A model generated the notes under the pieces. That model did no database searches. It saw only the letters and a list, made by a program, of their open reading frames with translations, and was not told the DNA's origin. Position numbers and translations under genes: made by a program. A DNA stretch of 63,250 nt from Clostridiales bacterium UBA1775 (GTDB lineage Bacteria; Bacillota; Clostridia; Monoglobales; Firm-18): NCBI GenBank assembly GCA_002314595.1, contig DCGP01000003.1, positions 1-63,250 on the forward strand. The letters are read 5' to 3'. Positions 44,041 through 50,680 of the stretch are shown one piece after another; positions within the stretch are counted from its first letter, which is position 1, and every line of letters starts with the position of its first letter.

Positions 44041-44864
44041 GTTGCTATTAGGGTAACTGTTGTTGATATTATTGTATTTTTGGCTAATTTTTCATGCCTT
44101 ACTGCGTCTATAAGTGCTGCAAAAACCATTGTGCCACCTGTTATAATTGGGAATTGCACAGAGGCATCTACGTGGTTTAATGCAACTAAAAGTATCAAGT
44201 TTCCCATACCGTTAAATATTGCAAATCCACTTGCAAATAAAACAGATTTAAAACTGACAATCTCTATCCTTTTATGTAGTATAAAGCTTGCAACAATTAC
44301 AATAAATATAGTTACAAGCCTTGACATTATCAAAAAACTGTTACTGTCAACGGCTTGCGAAGATGCTTGGTGAAACTGCGAAATAACACCCACAGAACCG
44401 TTTAAAAAGAAAACTAATAAATAATGCTTCAAGCCGGATTTTATTGAGTTATCAGTAATTCCAAAGAATAATGCACAAACTATTAGCAGGCAAGAAACAC
44501 ATTTAATTATTGTAATTTCTTCACCAAAGTACACAATTCCTGTAATAAATGGTAACAGCATACCACCTAACATTGCAAAAACCGAATAGGTTGAAATATT
44601 TGCAGTTTTAAAGGCACATATACTTGAATAAGTATATATAAGGGTCAAAATTGCATAGGCTGATGCCATTAGTAGCGAAAATACTGAAAACTGAAATTTA
44701 AAGCCATTAACGGCAAAAATAACAAATGCCGAAATTATTGCAGTATAAAACGCAAAGTGAATTGTGCATTCAAGGCCACTGCCATTTTCCTCTTGATATT
44801 TTTTGTTAAATAAAAACTGTGAGGAAAACAGTAGTGCACTTAATAATAACAACAAATAATACAT
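44019..44864 (-). CDS. DMT-superfamily (EamA-like) transporter
   Basis: The 281-residue protein has about ten hydrophobic helices in two repeats, the drug/metabolite transporter layout. It lies 26 bp downstream of rhaA on the same strand, so it may move rhamnose or a breakdown product, although direct rhamnose symporters (RhaT) are in the same superfamily and are longer. ATG 44864 is chosen over TTG 44867. Substrate assignment is inference from position. Confidence 0.78.
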   Translation of the reverse strand: MYYLLLLLSALLFSSQFLFNKKYQEENGSGLECTIHFAFYTAIISAFVIFAVNGFKFQFSVFSLLMASAYAILTLIYTYSSICAFKTANISTYSVFAMLGGMLLPFITGIVYFGEEITIIKCVSCLLIVCALFFGITDNSIKSGLKHYLLVFFLNGSVGVISQFHQASSQAVDSNSFLIMSRLVTIFIVIVASFILHKRIEIVSFKSVLFASGFAIFNGMGNLILLVALNHVDASVQFPIITGGTMVFAALIDAVRHEKLAKNTIISTTVTLIATMLLCWS

Positions 44865-44890
44865 CAAACTATACCTGTTTATTTAATAAT

Positions 44891-46138
44891 TTATCTTTTT
44901 GCTAAAACATCTTTTTCGTATTGTTTAGCATCTTTAATCCAATCACTGCCTGTCGGAACATTGTTTCTTTCGCAATATTCGTCCCAAACAAGACCAAATG
45001 GCATAGCTTTAAGTTCTTCTGTAAATGCAAGTCTGCTACCAAAATCACGGTCAAGCTCAAGCTTCTTTAATGTGTCAACCGGTTGAAGTAATGCTTCTAA
45101 CAATGCCTTTTTAGTATTTCTTGCACCAACTGTCAATGCCATAATTCTGTTAATTGAAGCATCAAAATAGTCAGTTGAAATGTAAACTCTGTCAAGGGCA
45201 TTTAGTCTAACGATTTCGCGCATAATAGCACGAGTTTCATCATCAAATGCAACAACGTGGTCACTGTCCCATCTAACAGGACGGCTTACGTGAAGTAAGA
45301 TTTCATTTACATAAAGCAACATTGCTGAAAGCTTGTTAGAAACAAGCTCAGTTGGATGGAAATGACCTGTGTCAAGAGTAATAAGTGCATCTTTGTTAGA
45401 AAGAGCATATCCCATATAAAATTCGTGTGAACCTACAACATAAGATTCACTGCCGATACCAAATAACTTTGATTCAACAGCATTTTTGTGGAATTTATGT
45501 TCTTTATCACCTGCAAAAATTTTATCTAATGAGTCTTTAAGATGTTCTCTGTGAATAAGTGAATCAACAGGGAATTCCTTTTCGCCATCAGGAATCCAAA
45601 TGTTGTTAATTGCAGTCATACCGGTTCTTTCACCAAAATATTCAGCAACCTTTGTTGACCTAATGCCGTGTTCAACCCAAAATTCACGAATTTTGTCATC
45701 GTTGCTTGAAAGTGTGTAGCCATCTTCACTCTTTGGATGAGAGAAGTATGTAGGGTTAAAGTCAAGACCAATTTTCTTTTCAACAGCCCAATCAGCCCAG
45801 TTGGAGAAGTTTTCAGGAGTAATTTCATCTCTATCAACTGCCTTGTCGGCTTCAATGTAACATGCGTGAATATTTACCTTCTTTGGACCCGGAATGTAGG
45901 AAAATGACTTGTCTAAGTCAGCTCTTACTTGGTCAGGAGTTTTGGCTCTGCCCATAAAGTTACCTGTTGTTTGGATACCACCTGTTAGGCTGTCTGACAT
46001 ATTTTCAAAACCTAATACGTCATCACATTGCCAGCAGTGATAGGAAACAGGAATTTCGTCCATTTTTTTAAGTGCTTTATCGGTGTCTACGCCGATTTTT
46101 GCATACATTTCTTTTGCTATTTCATAAGCTTTTGACAT
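44891..46138 (-). CDS. rhaA: L-rhamnose isomerase
   Basis: It converts L-rhamnose to L-rhamnulose, the first catabolic step. Family-specific stretches include IPVSYHCWQCDDVLGFE near residue 30, PKKVNIHACY near 87, KKIGLDFNPTYFSHP near 125 and LDTGHFHPTELVSNK near 258, which hold the metal-binding and catalytic residues. At about 415 residues it is normal length. I use ATG 46138; TTG 46150 is an alternative. Rhamnulokinase and aldolase genes are not in the window. Confidence 0.93.
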   Translation of the reverse strand: MSKAYEIAKEMYAKIGVDTDKALKKMDEIPVSYHCWQCDDVLGFENMSDSLTGGIQTTGNFMGRAKTPDQVRADLDKSFSYIPGPKKVNIHACYIEADKAVDRDEITPENFSNWADWAVEKKIGLDFNPTYFSHPKSEDGYTLSSNDDKIREFWVEHGIRSTKVAEYFGERTGMTAINNIWIPDGEKEFPVDSLIHREHLKDSLDKIFAGDKEHKFHKNAVESKLFGIGSESYVVGSHEFYMGYALSNKDALITLDTGHFHPTELVSNKLSAMLLYVNEILLHVSRPVRWDSDHVVAFDDETRAIMREIVRLNALDRVYISTDYFDASINRIMALTVGARNTKKALLEALLQPVDTLKKLELDRDFGSRLAFTEELKAMPFGLVWDEYCERNNVPTGSDWIKDAKQYEKDVLAKR

Positions 46139-46179
46139 AATTATTTTCAACCTTTCTTTCTTATATATTTAATAAATAT

Positions 46180-46221
46180 ATTATATTGATTATATCATAT
46201 ATTTGTCAACATTTTTGACAA
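46180..46221 (-). promoter_or_regulatory. rhaA promoter with inverted-repeat operator candidate
   Basis: On the minus strand, TTGACA (46204-46209) and TATAAT (46180-46185) are 18 bp apart. A perfect inverted repeat, TTGTCAA-CATTT-TTGACAA (46203-46221), overlaps the -35, a typical place for a repressor or activator. Confidence 0.6.
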
Positions 46222-46260
46222 TTTATAAAAATATGTACCCATTTTTAGTAAAAATAACAC

Positions 46261-46686
46261 CTATATTTTAGAAATTTCGTTTTCGGTAATTACTTTTATG
46301 TTAGCTTTTTTTAGTGCAATTGCAGTTATTCCGTCTTTTTCTATGTAACCACCGTCAAAGCTTCCGTTGTGAATTAAGCCGATTCCACAGGAGGGACTTT
46401 TAGATTTTAAAATTGCATATTCGCATTTTAACATTTTTGCAATTTTTACTGCCTCATCAGCGCCTTTTTGGTATTCCTTTGTAACATCTGCACCATCAAT
46501 TCTTAAAACCTTGTTGCCGACCTGCTCAGCAGGTAGCCTTGGTGTAGGTAATCCTCCGTAACATTCAGGACAAAAAGGAATTAAATTATAGGTTTTTGCA
46601 AGGTTCACAACATCTTGGTTGGGCTTGCTTTTGCCGTCATATCTGCAAGCAATACCTAAAAGACAAGCACTTACTAAAATGTTCAT
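46261..46686 (-). CDS. DUF523 family protein
   Basis: This 141-residue protein has the conserved cysteine motifs SACLLGIACRYDG at its start, FCPECYGGL near 37 and SKSPSCG near 95, suggesting a metal or Fe-S site. The family function is unknown; 2-thiouracil desulfurase activity has been reported for related proteins. ATG 46686 overlaps the pepD stop by 4 bp, so it is coupled to the peptidase. Confidence 0.85.
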   Translation of the reverse strand: MNILVSACLLGIACRYDGKSKPNQDVVNLAKTYNLIPFCPECYGGLPTPRLPAEQVGNKVLRIDGADVTKEYQKGADEAVKIAKMLKCEYAILKSKSPSCGIGLIHNGSFDGGYIEKDGITAIALKKANIKVITENEISKI

Positions 46687-48095
46687 AGTGTTTTTAACAC
46701 CTTTCTTAGTAATTTCCAAGTTCTTTCTGTAGATGCAATATCAAGCTTTTCCTTTGGGCTGTGTATATCAATCATTTCAGGGCCGAAGGATACACAGTCA
46801 AGGCCTTTGATTTTGCTTGTAAAAATCCCACATTCAACACCTGCGTGCATTACTTCTATGACAGGCTTTTCGCCAAATAATTCTTCATAAACTTTTGAAA
46901 CGTGGTTTCTGATTTCGGATTTTGGATTAAATTTCCAAGCAGGGTAATCATTTATAAATTCAAACGTCCCACCAATGCTTTCTGTAATAAGTTTTAATTG
47001 TTTGAAAATGTATATTTTTTCACTGTCTACCGAGCTTCTAATACTCATTCCAAGTGTAAACCTGTCCTTGCCAAATTCCAAAACACCCATATTAACAGAG
47101 GTTTTTACAACACTGCTCATTTCCCCTGTATACATACTTTGCACCCCTGTTGGAAGTGTCATAAGCAAATGTATTATTTTTTCTGTGGTTTGTTTATCAA
47201 GTACAGGAAGGCTGTTTTCAACCTCTTTTACAGTAATTGTTAAGTCAGGGTCGTTAATAATAAATTCTTCTTTTAGTATTTTGTAAATTGGTTCAATGTC
47301 AATTTTGTCTGCAACAACAACGGCAGTTGCAATAGGAGGTATAACGTTGTGAATTTTTCCACCGTCAATATAAACCAAGTTAATGTGGCTAAGGGACTCT
47401 AATATTCTGCCCATAACCTTGTTGGCATTGGCACGATATTTGTCGATTTCCACACCGGAATGACCACCTTTAAGCCCGTCAAGAGTGATTTTAAATGCTT
47501 TTTTATTGCTTTCACAGTATGAAAGTTTTATAGAACAATTTGCTTTTAAACAACCTGTGCAGCCTGCAAATAAAACACCTTCAATATCTGAATCAAGGCA
47601 TATTAACCTTTTGGCAGTAAGCATAGAAACATCTAATCCCTTTATGCCATACATACCGGTTTCCTCATCAACTGTAAATATTGCCTCTATTTTTGGACAA
47701 GCAAAATCTTCATCTAAAATTGCTAATATATAGGCAACTGCAATACCATCATCTGCACCTAACGAAGTGCCTTTGGCATATATATATTTACCATCGGTTT
47801 CAAGGTCAAGCCCGTCCTTTGATAAGTCCTTGTTACATTCAGGAGTTTTTACACACACCATATCCATATGTCCTTGTAAAATAACCGGGTCGGAATTTTC
47901 AAATCCTTTTCCTGCCTCTTTTATAATTATTACATTGTTTAAATCATCTTGAAAATATTTTAAATTTCTTATCCTTGCAAAGTTACAAAGGTAATCGCTA
48001 AGCATTTTTGTGTTGCCGGAACCATGTGGTATTTTTGCAATTTCTCCAAAGAACTTAAATACATTTTTTGGTTCTAAATCTTCGTATCTAAACAA
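46683..48095 (-). CDS. pepD: Aminoacyl-histidine dipeptidase (PepD, M20 family)
   Basis: This is a zinc dipeptidase of the carnosinase/Xaa-His type. Metal-binding motifs are LQGHMDMVC (His, Asp) near residue 75, SLGADDGIAV near 113 and DEETGMYG near 145, with GGHSGVEI near 210 in the lid domain. I chose TTG 48095, 6 nt after GAGGTG; GTG 48104 lies inside that ribosome site. Confidence 0.9.
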   Translation of the reverse strand: MFRYEDLEPKNVFKFFGEIAKIPHGSGNTKMLSDYLCNFARIRNLKYFQDDLNNVIIIKEAGKGFENSDPVILQGHMDMVCVKTPECNKDLSKDGLDLETDGKYIYAKGTSLGADDGIAVAYILAILDEDFACPKIEAIFTVDEETGMYGIKGLDVSMLTAKRLICLDSDIEGVLFAGCTGCLKANCSIKLSYCESNKKAFKITLDGLKGGHSGVEIDKYRANANKVMGRILESLSHINLVYIDGGKIHNVIPPIATAVVVADKIDIEPIYKILKEEFIINDPDLTITVKEVENSLPVLDKQTTEKIIHLLMTLPTGVQSMYTGEMSSVVKTSVNMGVLEFGKDRFTLGMSIRSSVDSEKIYIFKQLKLITESIGGTFEFINDYPAWKFNPKSEIRNHVSKVYEELFGEKPVIEVMHAGVECGIFTSKIKGLDCVSFGPEMIDIHSPKEKLDIASTERTWKLLRKVLKTL

Positions 48096-48172
48096 AAAAA
48101 TCACCTCTTTATAAGTTTATCACAAATACAGATGAATTGCAATAACTATAAAGGGTGAATATCTTTGATTTT

Positions 48173-48526
48173 TTACTTGTAACGCAAGTTTTTAAATTCT
48201 CTTTTAATATCGTTTTGAGTAATTGGCACTGTAATATAACCTGATGCGTTAAGCTCAAAGGCATAGGCAATATTTTCCCTATTTTAAGATACAAAAATAA
48301 TATTTGTATTAGGGTTTGAATTTGTTATTTTTCTTGCCAAGAAAACGCTGTTGTCATAGGTGCATTCAAGGTTGAAAAAAACAACATCGGGGGAAGATTT
48401 TACAGAACCTTCATACATCGCTTGATTACTTTCAAATATTGTAACAGAAGCGTCTTTAACTTCGTTAATAATCATTTCTTTAATTTTCAGTCCGTCCCTG
48501 TTGTTAGATGCTATATAAATGTTCAA
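48173..48526 (-). pseudogene. Receiver-domain (response-regulator-like) gene interrupted by an in-frame stop
   Basis: From ATG 48526 (AGGAGGA upstream) the frame encodes 80 residues ending NTNIIFVS, then TAA at 48284-48286. The same frame continues with NRENIAYAFELNASGYITVP and stops after 36 residues at 48173. AFELNASGYI is the standard alpha4-beta5 region of receivers of the LytTR/AgrA type, so the original protein had about 117 residues. The phosphoacceptor Asp is replaced by Asn52 (DVVFFNLE). No frameshift is needed, only the one stop. It could be a decayed gene, a sequencing error or a short 80-residue product. Confidence 0.75.
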
Positions 48527-48553
48527 TTAAATCCTCCTTTTTATATTTTGAAG

Positions 48554-48592
48554 AAAAAAAGTGATAATTACTTTCAAATTATCACCTTTTTC
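48554..48592 (-). terminator. Hairpin with T tract upstream of the receiver gene
   Basis: GTGATAATT / AATTATCAC (48561-48569 and 48577-48585) is followed on the minus strand by T7 and on the plus strand by a weaker T5. No annotated minus-strand gene lies upstream of it, so it could end an unrecognised minus transcript or act as a leader attenuator. Confidence 0.6.
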
Positions 48593-48691
48593 AAAAATTA
48601 TATACTAATTTCAAAACAAAACTTGACATATTTATAAAATATGGGGTATTTAAAACAAAAAAGTCAAGAATTATTTGTTTTAAACAGGATT

Positions 48692-48752
48692 GTTGCATTT
48701 GTGAAGTTAATTTAAACGGGGGAGTAAAAATTATGAAGAAGACAAATGCAAC
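48692..48752 (+). repeat. Tandem hairpin unit 1, with 14-codon ORF start
   Basis: Arms GTTGCATTTGT (48692-48702) and ACAAATGCAAC (48742-48752) pair perfectly over 11 bp. An inner TAATTT / AAATTA stem leaves GGGGGAG in the loop. An ATG at 48733, 8 nt after it, opens MKKTNATYTLFKIT, ending at 48777. Confidence 0.75.
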
Positions 48753-48777
48753 TTACACCTTGTTTAAAATTACATAA
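48733..48777 (+). CDS. Possible 14-residue peptide (unit 1)
   Basis: ATG 48733 follows GGGGGAG at ideal spacing, and the frame ends at TAA 48775-48777. The first five residues (MKKTN) are shared with the second peptide; the rest differ. It may be a leader peptide, a signalling peptide or a relic of a duplicated gene start. There is no homology that I recognise. Confidence 0.35.
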   Translation: MKKTNATYTLFKIT

Positions 48778-48780
48778 TTT

Positions 48781-48841
48781 GATGTATTTGTGGAGTTAAT
48801 TTAAACGGGGGAGTAAAAATTATGAAGAAGACAAATACATT
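48781..48841 (+). repeat. Tandem hairpin unit 2, with 15-codon ORF start
   Basis: This is the second copy of the 61-bp unit, 89 bp after the first. Arms GATGTATTTGT (48781-48791) and ACAAATACATT (48831-48841) pair. The 39-nt interior differs from unit 1 at one base, while arm differences are matched on both sides. Confidence 0.75.
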
Positions 48842-48869
48842 CAAAGTTATGTATATATCTAAAACCTAA
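48822..48869 (+). CDS. Possible 15-residue peptide (unit 2)
   Basis: ATG 48822 follows GGGGGAG; the frame encodes MKKTNTFKVMYISKT and stops at 48867-48869, inside a small downstream hairpin. The same uncertainty applies as for the first peptide. Confidence 0.35.
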   Translation: MKKTNTFKVMYISKT

Positions 48870-48918
48870 TAGGTTTTAAATCAAAATATTTAATTTATGT
48901 ACCCATTATATCATATAG

Positions 48919-48939
48919 GTGTCGCCCTAGTGTCGCCCT
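48919..48939. repeat. GTGTCGCCCT direct repeat
   Basis: Two copies of a 10-mer sit 11 bp apart, that is, on the same face of the helix. They are strikingly GC-rich within AT-rich DNA and lie 33 bp upstream of the -35 of the following transporter gene, so they could be a tandem activator site. Confidence 0.5.
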
Positions 48940-48971
48940 GAGAATAAATTTTTTAAAAATTTTTTATTTTT

Positions 48972-49000
48972 TTGACATAATGGTTAAAATATGGTATAAT
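48972..49000 (+). promoter_or_regulatory. Sigma-A promoter of the EamA transporter gene
   Basis: TTGACA (48972-48977) and TATAAT (48995-49000) are 17 bp apart: a full consensus. Confidence 0.82.
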
Positions 49001-49035
49001 ATCAAAGTCAAATTACTAAAAAGGATAATTATAAA

Positions 49036-49950
49036 ATGAACAGTACAAAAAGCAGACCATATTTATTACTAATAGCAACATTTATTTGGGGCTTTGCATT
49101 TGTAGCCCAAAGTAATGCATCTGAATATTTGCACCCATTTTCTTTAAACGGTATCAGATATTTTATTGGTGCATTGTCAATCATTCCTGTAATTATTATC
49201 TTTGAAAGAGGAAGGGAATACAAGCAGGAAGTAAAGAAATGCACAATTAAATACGGAACAATAACAGGTGTAATGTTATTTTTAGGCTCTTTTTTTCAAC
49301 AGTGGGGCATTATGGAGCTTACAAAAACAAATAATGCAACCAAGGTTGGTTTTATAACAGGGCTATATACTGTGTTAGTTCCTATATTAGGTATATTTTT
49401 AGGTAAAAAAACCAGAATAAATGTTTGGATAGCCGCTTTTATGGCAGCTACCGGCTTGTATCTAATCAGCATTGCAGGTAATTCCGAAATTGCACTTGGT
49501 GATATTGTTTCATTTGGTGGCACAATCTTTTGGTCCTGCCATATTCTATGTATAGATAAATTTGTAGGCAAGGTTAATCCAATTAGGTTTTCATTTGTGC
49601 AGTTTGTAACAGCATCTGTACTCAGCATTATTTCTGCCTTTGTTTTAGAAGGACAGTATATTTCGGATTCCATTAGGTTAATTTCCAATGCAACATTTAT
49701 GGAGGCTTGGATACCAATTTTATATGCAGGCATAATGTCATCAGGGGTTGCATTTACATTGCAGGTATTAGGTCAGCAAAATCTTAGCCCTGCCAAGTCT
49801 GCAATATTACTTTCAACAGAATCGTTGTTTAGTGCACTTGGTTTTGCACTCCTTCACCATGAGGTTTTGACGGTTCATGGCTATATAGGCTGTGCAGTAA
49901 TATTTGGTGGAATACTTGTTTCACAGTTAAATCTAAAAAGTAAATATTAA
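49036..49950 (+). CDS. EamA-family DMT transporter
   Basis: The 304-residue membrane protein has ten hydrophobic helices in two EamA repeats. It begins with the family pattern ATFIWGFAFVAQSNASEYL, and the second repeat holds GTIFWSCHILCIDKF near 158. It is a putative metabolite or amino-acid exporter with unknown substrate. The gene is monocistronic with its own promoter and terminator. It is only distantly similar to the DMT gene at 44019. Confidence 0.87.
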   Translation: MNSTKSRPYLLLIATFIWGFAFVAQSNASEYLHPFSLNGIRYFIGALSIIPVIIIFERGREYKQEVKKCTIKYGTITGVMLFLGSFFQQWGIMELTKTNNATKVGFITGLYTVLVPILGIFLGKKTRINVWIAAFMAATGLYLISIAGNSEIALGDIVSFGGTIFWSCHILCIDKFVGKVNPIRFSFVQFVTASVLSIISAFVLEGQYISDSIRLISNATFMEAWIPILYAGIMSSGVAFTLQVLGQQNLSPAKSAILLSTESLFSALGFALLHHEVLTVHGYIGCAVIFGGILVSQLNLKSKY

Positions 49951-49954
49951 AAAT

Positions 49955-49990
49955 AAGGAGTTGTCGAAAAAATACGACAACTCCTTTTGC
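49955..49990. terminator. Bidirectional terminator
   Basis: AAGGAGTTGTCG / CGACAACTCCTT forms a 12-bp stem with an 8-nt loop and T-rich ends on both strands. It ends the EamA gene and the seven-gene minus-strand operon. Confidence 0.9.
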
Positions 49991-50011
49991 TTTGAATAGT
50001 AGTGCATTTTG

Positions 50012-50458
50012 CTACAATCCTTCATTTATTATGGCTTTACAACCCTCATAAATATCTTTGTATGTTGAGGCAAAATCCCCTGTATACCAAGGGTCTGCCA
50101 CATCTCTTTCAAGTAGCATTTTAACCTTACTTTTTGTATCACTTCCAAAGATTCGTAGGACATTTCTGTAATTATTTTTGTCCATACAGTAAAATACATC
50201 GTATTTTTCATAGTCCTCTTTTTTAAGTAAGGTGGCTCTTTTTCCGGCACAATCAATATTGTGTTTTGCAAGCTCATCTCTTGCAGGAGGATACACCGGG
50301 TTGCCAATTCCGTTCCATATTTCTTCGGTACTGGTAGCAGAAGAGCTTATAATATACATATCCTTCATACCTTCCCTTTGTACCATATCCTTTAACACAA
50401 ACTCTGCCATAGGGCTACGGCATATGTTACCATGGCACACAAACATTATTCTTGTCAA
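50012..50458 (-). CDS. Low molecular weight protein tyrosine phosphatase
   Basis: This is an arsenate-reductase-like phosphatase fold. The catalytic P-loop FVCHGNICRSPMAE (Cys-x5-Arg) is at residues 6-19 and the general-acid Asp is in DVADPWYTG near 118. Likely targets are tyrosine-phosphorylated bacterial proteins, which is unproven here. TTG 50458, 6 nt after AGAGTG, gives a start close to the P-loop as in homologues. It is the last gene of the minus operon. Confidence 0.9.
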   Translation of the reverse strand: MTRIMFVCHGNICRSPMAEFVLKDMVQREGMKDMYIISSSATSTEEIWNGIGNPVYPPARDELAKHNIDCAGKRATLLKKEDYEKYDVFYCMDKNNYRNVLRIFGSDTKSKVKMLLERDVADPWYTGDFASTYKDIYEGCKAIINEGL

Positions 50459-50478
50459 ATAAATCACTCTTTTTTAAA

Positions 50479-50676
50479 TTACTTTTCTTTATAATATAAC
50501 ATACAATGGCAATATCCTTCAAAGTTAGGGTCTTTAATTTGGTCCCTAAATTCTTTGCACATACATTTGTTATCTTCTGTCTTTTCAAGTCTGCAAGGGC
50601 AGTAACCACCCTTTTTTTCAAGACCTTCTTGTATCTTTTTAACTATTTCTTGGTTTTCGTTAAATCTAACCTTCAT
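50479..50676 (-). CDS. Ferredoxin-thioredoxin reductase catalytic-chain-like protein
   Basis: In 65 residues it has three Cys-x-Cys pairs: GYCPCR near 25, KCMCKEFRDQ near 38 and GYCHCML near 54, the exact arrangement of the catalytic subunit of ferredoxin:thioredoxin reductase, in which a [4Fe-4S] cluster lies beside a redox disulfide. It lacks the variable chain and is shorter than plant enzymes. It may reduce disulfides with electrons from ferredoxin. AGAGG precedes the ATG. It starts 5 bp before the phosphoglycerate mutase stop, so the two genes are coupled. Confidence 0.82.
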   Translation of the reverse strand: MKVRFNENQEIVKKIQEGLEKKGGYCPCRLEKTEDNKCMCKEFRDQIKDPNFEGYCHCMLYYKEK

Positions 50677-50680
50677 AACT

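Larger units (their letters stand above)
48527..49035. other. 509-bp stretch without a conventional gene
   Basis: It holds, in order, a terminator-like hairpin, a promoter-like TTGACA (48623-48628) with TATTTA 18 bp later, a small stem AAAACAAA / TTTGTTTT (48652-48681), two tandem 61-bp hairpin units with tiny ORFs, a short AAAACCT / AGGTTTT hairpin (48861-48877), a GC-rich direct repeat GTGTCGCCCT (48919-48928 and 48930-48939), and the promoter of the next gene. Confidence 0.7.
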
